Origin: Cyclina sinensis
Taxonomy: Eukaryota; Mollusca; Bivalvia; Venerida; Veneridae
Assembly (NCBI GenBank): GCA_012932295.1
Contig: JAAONU010000001.1
Coordinates: 8,703,104 to 8,767,103 of the forward strand
Length of the DNA stretch: 64,000 nt
Direction: 5' to 3'
In this document: positions 62,118-64,000 of the stretch, piece by piece
How positions within the stretch are numbered: the first letter of the stretch is position 1
Layout: every line of letters starts with the position of its first letter
The notes under the pieces: generated by a model
What the model was told of the DNA's origin: nothing
The model's database searches: none
Seen by the model: only the letters and a program-made list of their open reading frames with translations
Translations under genes and position numbers: made by a program

Positions 62118-62969
62118 AAACAAGAGGGCCATGGTGGCCCTAGATCGCACACCTGAGTATGACTGATTTTAACAAAATTGTTATGGTCTTGATTAATTGA
62201 CCCCAGATGACCCCAGATCGAAACTGACCTAGAAATTATCGAAACAACTTTTCTGACAAATTTCCAGATTATTTGGACTGAAAAAGTAGTCTCTAGAGCA
62301 TTAACAATGTTTTTCTATTTTTGGGCTCTGTGACCTAGATTTTGACCCAAGATAAACCATATTCAAACTTGGGCTAGAAATCATTGAAACAATCTGTCTG
62401 ACAAATTTCCAGGATATTTGAACTGAAAAAGTAGCCTCTAGAGTGTTAAAAAGGTTTTTCTATTTTTGGCTCTGTGACCTAGTTTTTGAACCCAGATGAC
62501 TCCAGTTTAAACTTGAGCTAGAAATTATTGAAATAATCTTTCTAAGAAATTTCCAGGTTATTTGGACTGAAAATGTTACCTCTAGAGTGTTAACAAGGTT
62601 TTTCCATATTTGGGCTCTGTGACCTAGTTTTTGCCCAAGATGACCCATATTCAAACATGAGCTAGAAATTATCGAAATAACCTTTCTGACAAATTTCCAG
62701 GATATTTGGACTGAAAATGTAGCCTCTAGATTGTTAACAAGGTTTTTCTGTTTTTGGGCCATGTGACCTAGTTTTTCATCCCAGATAACCCATGTTCGAA
62801 CTCGTCTGAGTAATCCCTGGGCCAAACATCCTTACTAAGTTTCTTGACATTTGAGGCAAAAATGTGACCACTAGAGTGTTAACAAACTAAGTGTGGACGT
62901 CAGACGGATGGCGGACATTGATCAATCCTTATAGCTCACCATGAGCCTATGGCTCAGGGGAGCTAAAAA
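62118..62969 (+). mobile_element. CAAGAGG...GGTGAGCT-type element, copy 4, with internal tandem array
   Basis: It opens AAACAAGAGGGCCATGGTGG and CCCTAGATCGCACACCTGAG, and closes ATAGCTCACCATGAGCCTAT then GGCTCAGGGGAGCTAAAAAT. TGGACGTCAGACGGATGGCG precedes the closing, as GACGAACGCCGACTGACGCC does in copy 3. The interior differs completely from copy 3: it is a tandem array of 144-bp units, so termini are shared but cores are not. A 121-codon minus frame (62460-62825) is a by-product of the array. Confidence 0.75.
62200..62885 (+). repeat. 144-145-bp tandem array, about 4.5 units
   Basis: CTGACAAATTTCCAG (or CTAAGAAATTTCCAG) recurs at 62253, 62398, 62542 and 62686, giving periods of 145, 144 and 144, with a fifth decayed unit near 62838. 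Each unit also has GGACTGAAAAAGTAGCCTCT, CTAGAGTGTTAACAAGGTTT, GGCTCTGTGACCTAG and GAGCTAGAAATTATTGAAA-like phrases. It lies wholly inside element copy 4. Confidence 0.85.
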
Positions 62970-63071
62970 TGGCAAAAATATATCAGCTATTTTATCCATC
63001 ACTAACTCTAACCTAGATACTTCTTTGTGGTCAAGAGGTTAATGTCACTTCAAATCACTGAACCCTTCAAT

Positions 63072-63311
63072 GACTGATGGTTATGGCTAGTGGTTATTGC
63101 TTATGGTTATGGCTGGTAGTTATGGCTGATGGTTATGGCTGATTTTGATGGCTGATGGTTATGGTTGACGATGGTCATGGCTGATGGTTATGGCTAGTGG
63201 TTATTGCTAATGGTTATGGCTGGTGGTTATGGCTGATGATTATGGTTGATGATGGTTATGACTGGTGGATATGGCTGGTGGTTATGGCTGGTGGTTATGG
63301 CTGATGGTTGT
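63072..63311 (+). repeat. 13-bp minisatellite with 107-bp higher-order repeat
   Basis: The basic unit is GGTTATGGCTGRT with variants. Near its 3' end exact 13-base steps are visible (63273 to 63286). A composite block starting CTGATGGTTATGGCTAGTGG recurs at 63074 and 63181, period 107. TGGCTAGTGGTTATTGC within each block resembles a pol III A box. A B-box-like GAGTCCAAGTCC follows directly at 63312. Confidence 0.85.
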
Positions 63312-63485
63312 GAGTCCAAGTCCTGATACCAACTATTAAAATTTATGTGAAAAGTTGGCATAGGGAAGTTAGTATTTTCTTACAGAAAATAGGAGCACTG
63401 CTCCTTGCCAGGAACAATTGTCAGGTAAACTGCCCAACCTGTATGACTTCCACTGTAAGAAGGCATTAAACTCAAACTAAAGTCC
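63312..63485 (+). mobile_element. SINE-like body following the 13-bp array
   Basis: GAGTCCAAGTCCTGATACC (B-box position), AACAATTGTCAGGTAAACTG, CCAACCTGTATGACTTCCAC and finally GGCATTAAACTCAAACTAAA resemble the body and tail of tRNA-derived SINEs as I recall them from molluscs. With the A-box-like sequence in the adjacent array, this looks like one SINE whose head has been expanded. No target duplication was found. Confidence 0.5.
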
Positions 63486-64000
63486 ATCAACTTAACAAAT
63501 CAACTCAACTGGAAAAGTGATATAACTATCTTCTTGCCCACTAGACAGTAAATTGTATTGCATGAGGACTAAAAATTCTCCAAGAATCATTTTGACCTGA
63601 ACTTTTTGAATGATGTCAGTTTTTGAAGCTTTTAAACCACAGCAAAGACATCCTGGCTTCTTTCACCTGCATGTCTTACACATTTTTCAGAGGAATAAAA
63701 ATGTCTTAATATATTGAGAAACCATTTTCACCTAGGCAGAAAAGGCCAATTTCTAATTAATATGATGAGTTTATTGGTATAATGTTTAGAATTGTTCAGA
63801 ATCTAGGTAAAAGTTGCATGATTTCATATTCAATGTGCCAAGGCAATCACTGTAGTATCTGTAGTCCATAAAACACAACATGGTGAATACATGCCACCCA
63901 TCTTTCACATACCCTACATTCCTGTGGAACAAAGTCATGCCAGCTGTCAACTGCTGGCCTCACTTTCAGAATGAGAATGAAGGTCACAAATCCCCTAATG
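63486..64000. other. AT-rich stretch, nothing recognised
   Basis: The window ends without a supported gene or repeat here. Confidence 0.5.

Noticed and set aside
62460..62825. 121-codon minus frame
   Set aside because: It lies inside the 144-bp tandem array of a transposable element; the repeats encode the same chance peptide twice.

Overview
This window looks like intron and/or intergenic DNA from an animal nuclear genome, most likely a bivalve mollusc. It is strongly AT-rich. No reading frame encodes a recognisable complete protein, and there are no bacterial-style operons, rRNA genes or CRISPR arrays. It carries several dispersed repeat types that I associate from memory with bivalve genomes: tRNA-derived SINEs, elements opening with AACAAGAGGGCCATGATGG and closing with CTCAGGTGAGCTAAAA, GACCTTGACC-bearing modular repeats that end in GACAGACAG runs, and short inverted-repeat MITEs. 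The taxon is an inference from repeat flavour. I could not run a search.

The only persuasive coding signal is one internal-exon-like block on the minus strand at 776-923. It has a clean AG acceptor, a GT donor, an open frame of about 49 codons and base composition unlike its surroundings. A much weaker exon candidate lies at 23061-23177 on the plus strand. Most of the remaining sequence is AT-rich and unannotatable by eye.

Layout. 1-14 kb: exon candidate, a full-length SINE with a 10-bp target duplication (1337-1616), degenerate tRNA-like heads, a two-monomer GACCTTGACC repeat (about 10.1-10.5 kb) and an antisense SINE body (about 10.6-10.8 kb). 14-20 kb: a 541-bp MITE with TIRs and a CTATA duplication, a CAAGAGG/GGTGAGCT element, another modular repeat and an old repeat near 20 kb. 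20-45 kb: sparse, with a TTAA-flanked MITE holding a tRNA-like core (31.7-32.1 kb), a 40-nt poly(A) tract, a hairpin MITE (36.7 kb) and a SINE with a 12-bp snap-back at its 5' edge (41.2 kb). 45-64 kb: repeat-dense, with a degenerate array of a 120-145-bp module, a second hairpin MITE, a roughly 134-bp higher-order minisatellite, three more CAAGAGG/GGTGAGCT elements, two SINE heads, and 36-bp, 42-bp, 144-bp and 13-bp tandem arrays.

The most interesting structural theme is that at least two minisatellites (36 bp at 58.5 kb, 13 bp at 63.1 kb) appear to have grown out of the internal pol III promoter boxes of SINE-like sequences. Some repeat families also carry near-consensus transcription-factor palindromes or direct repeats (RFX X-box, nuclear-receptor DR1). 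I saw no convincing evidence of a new protein-based system.
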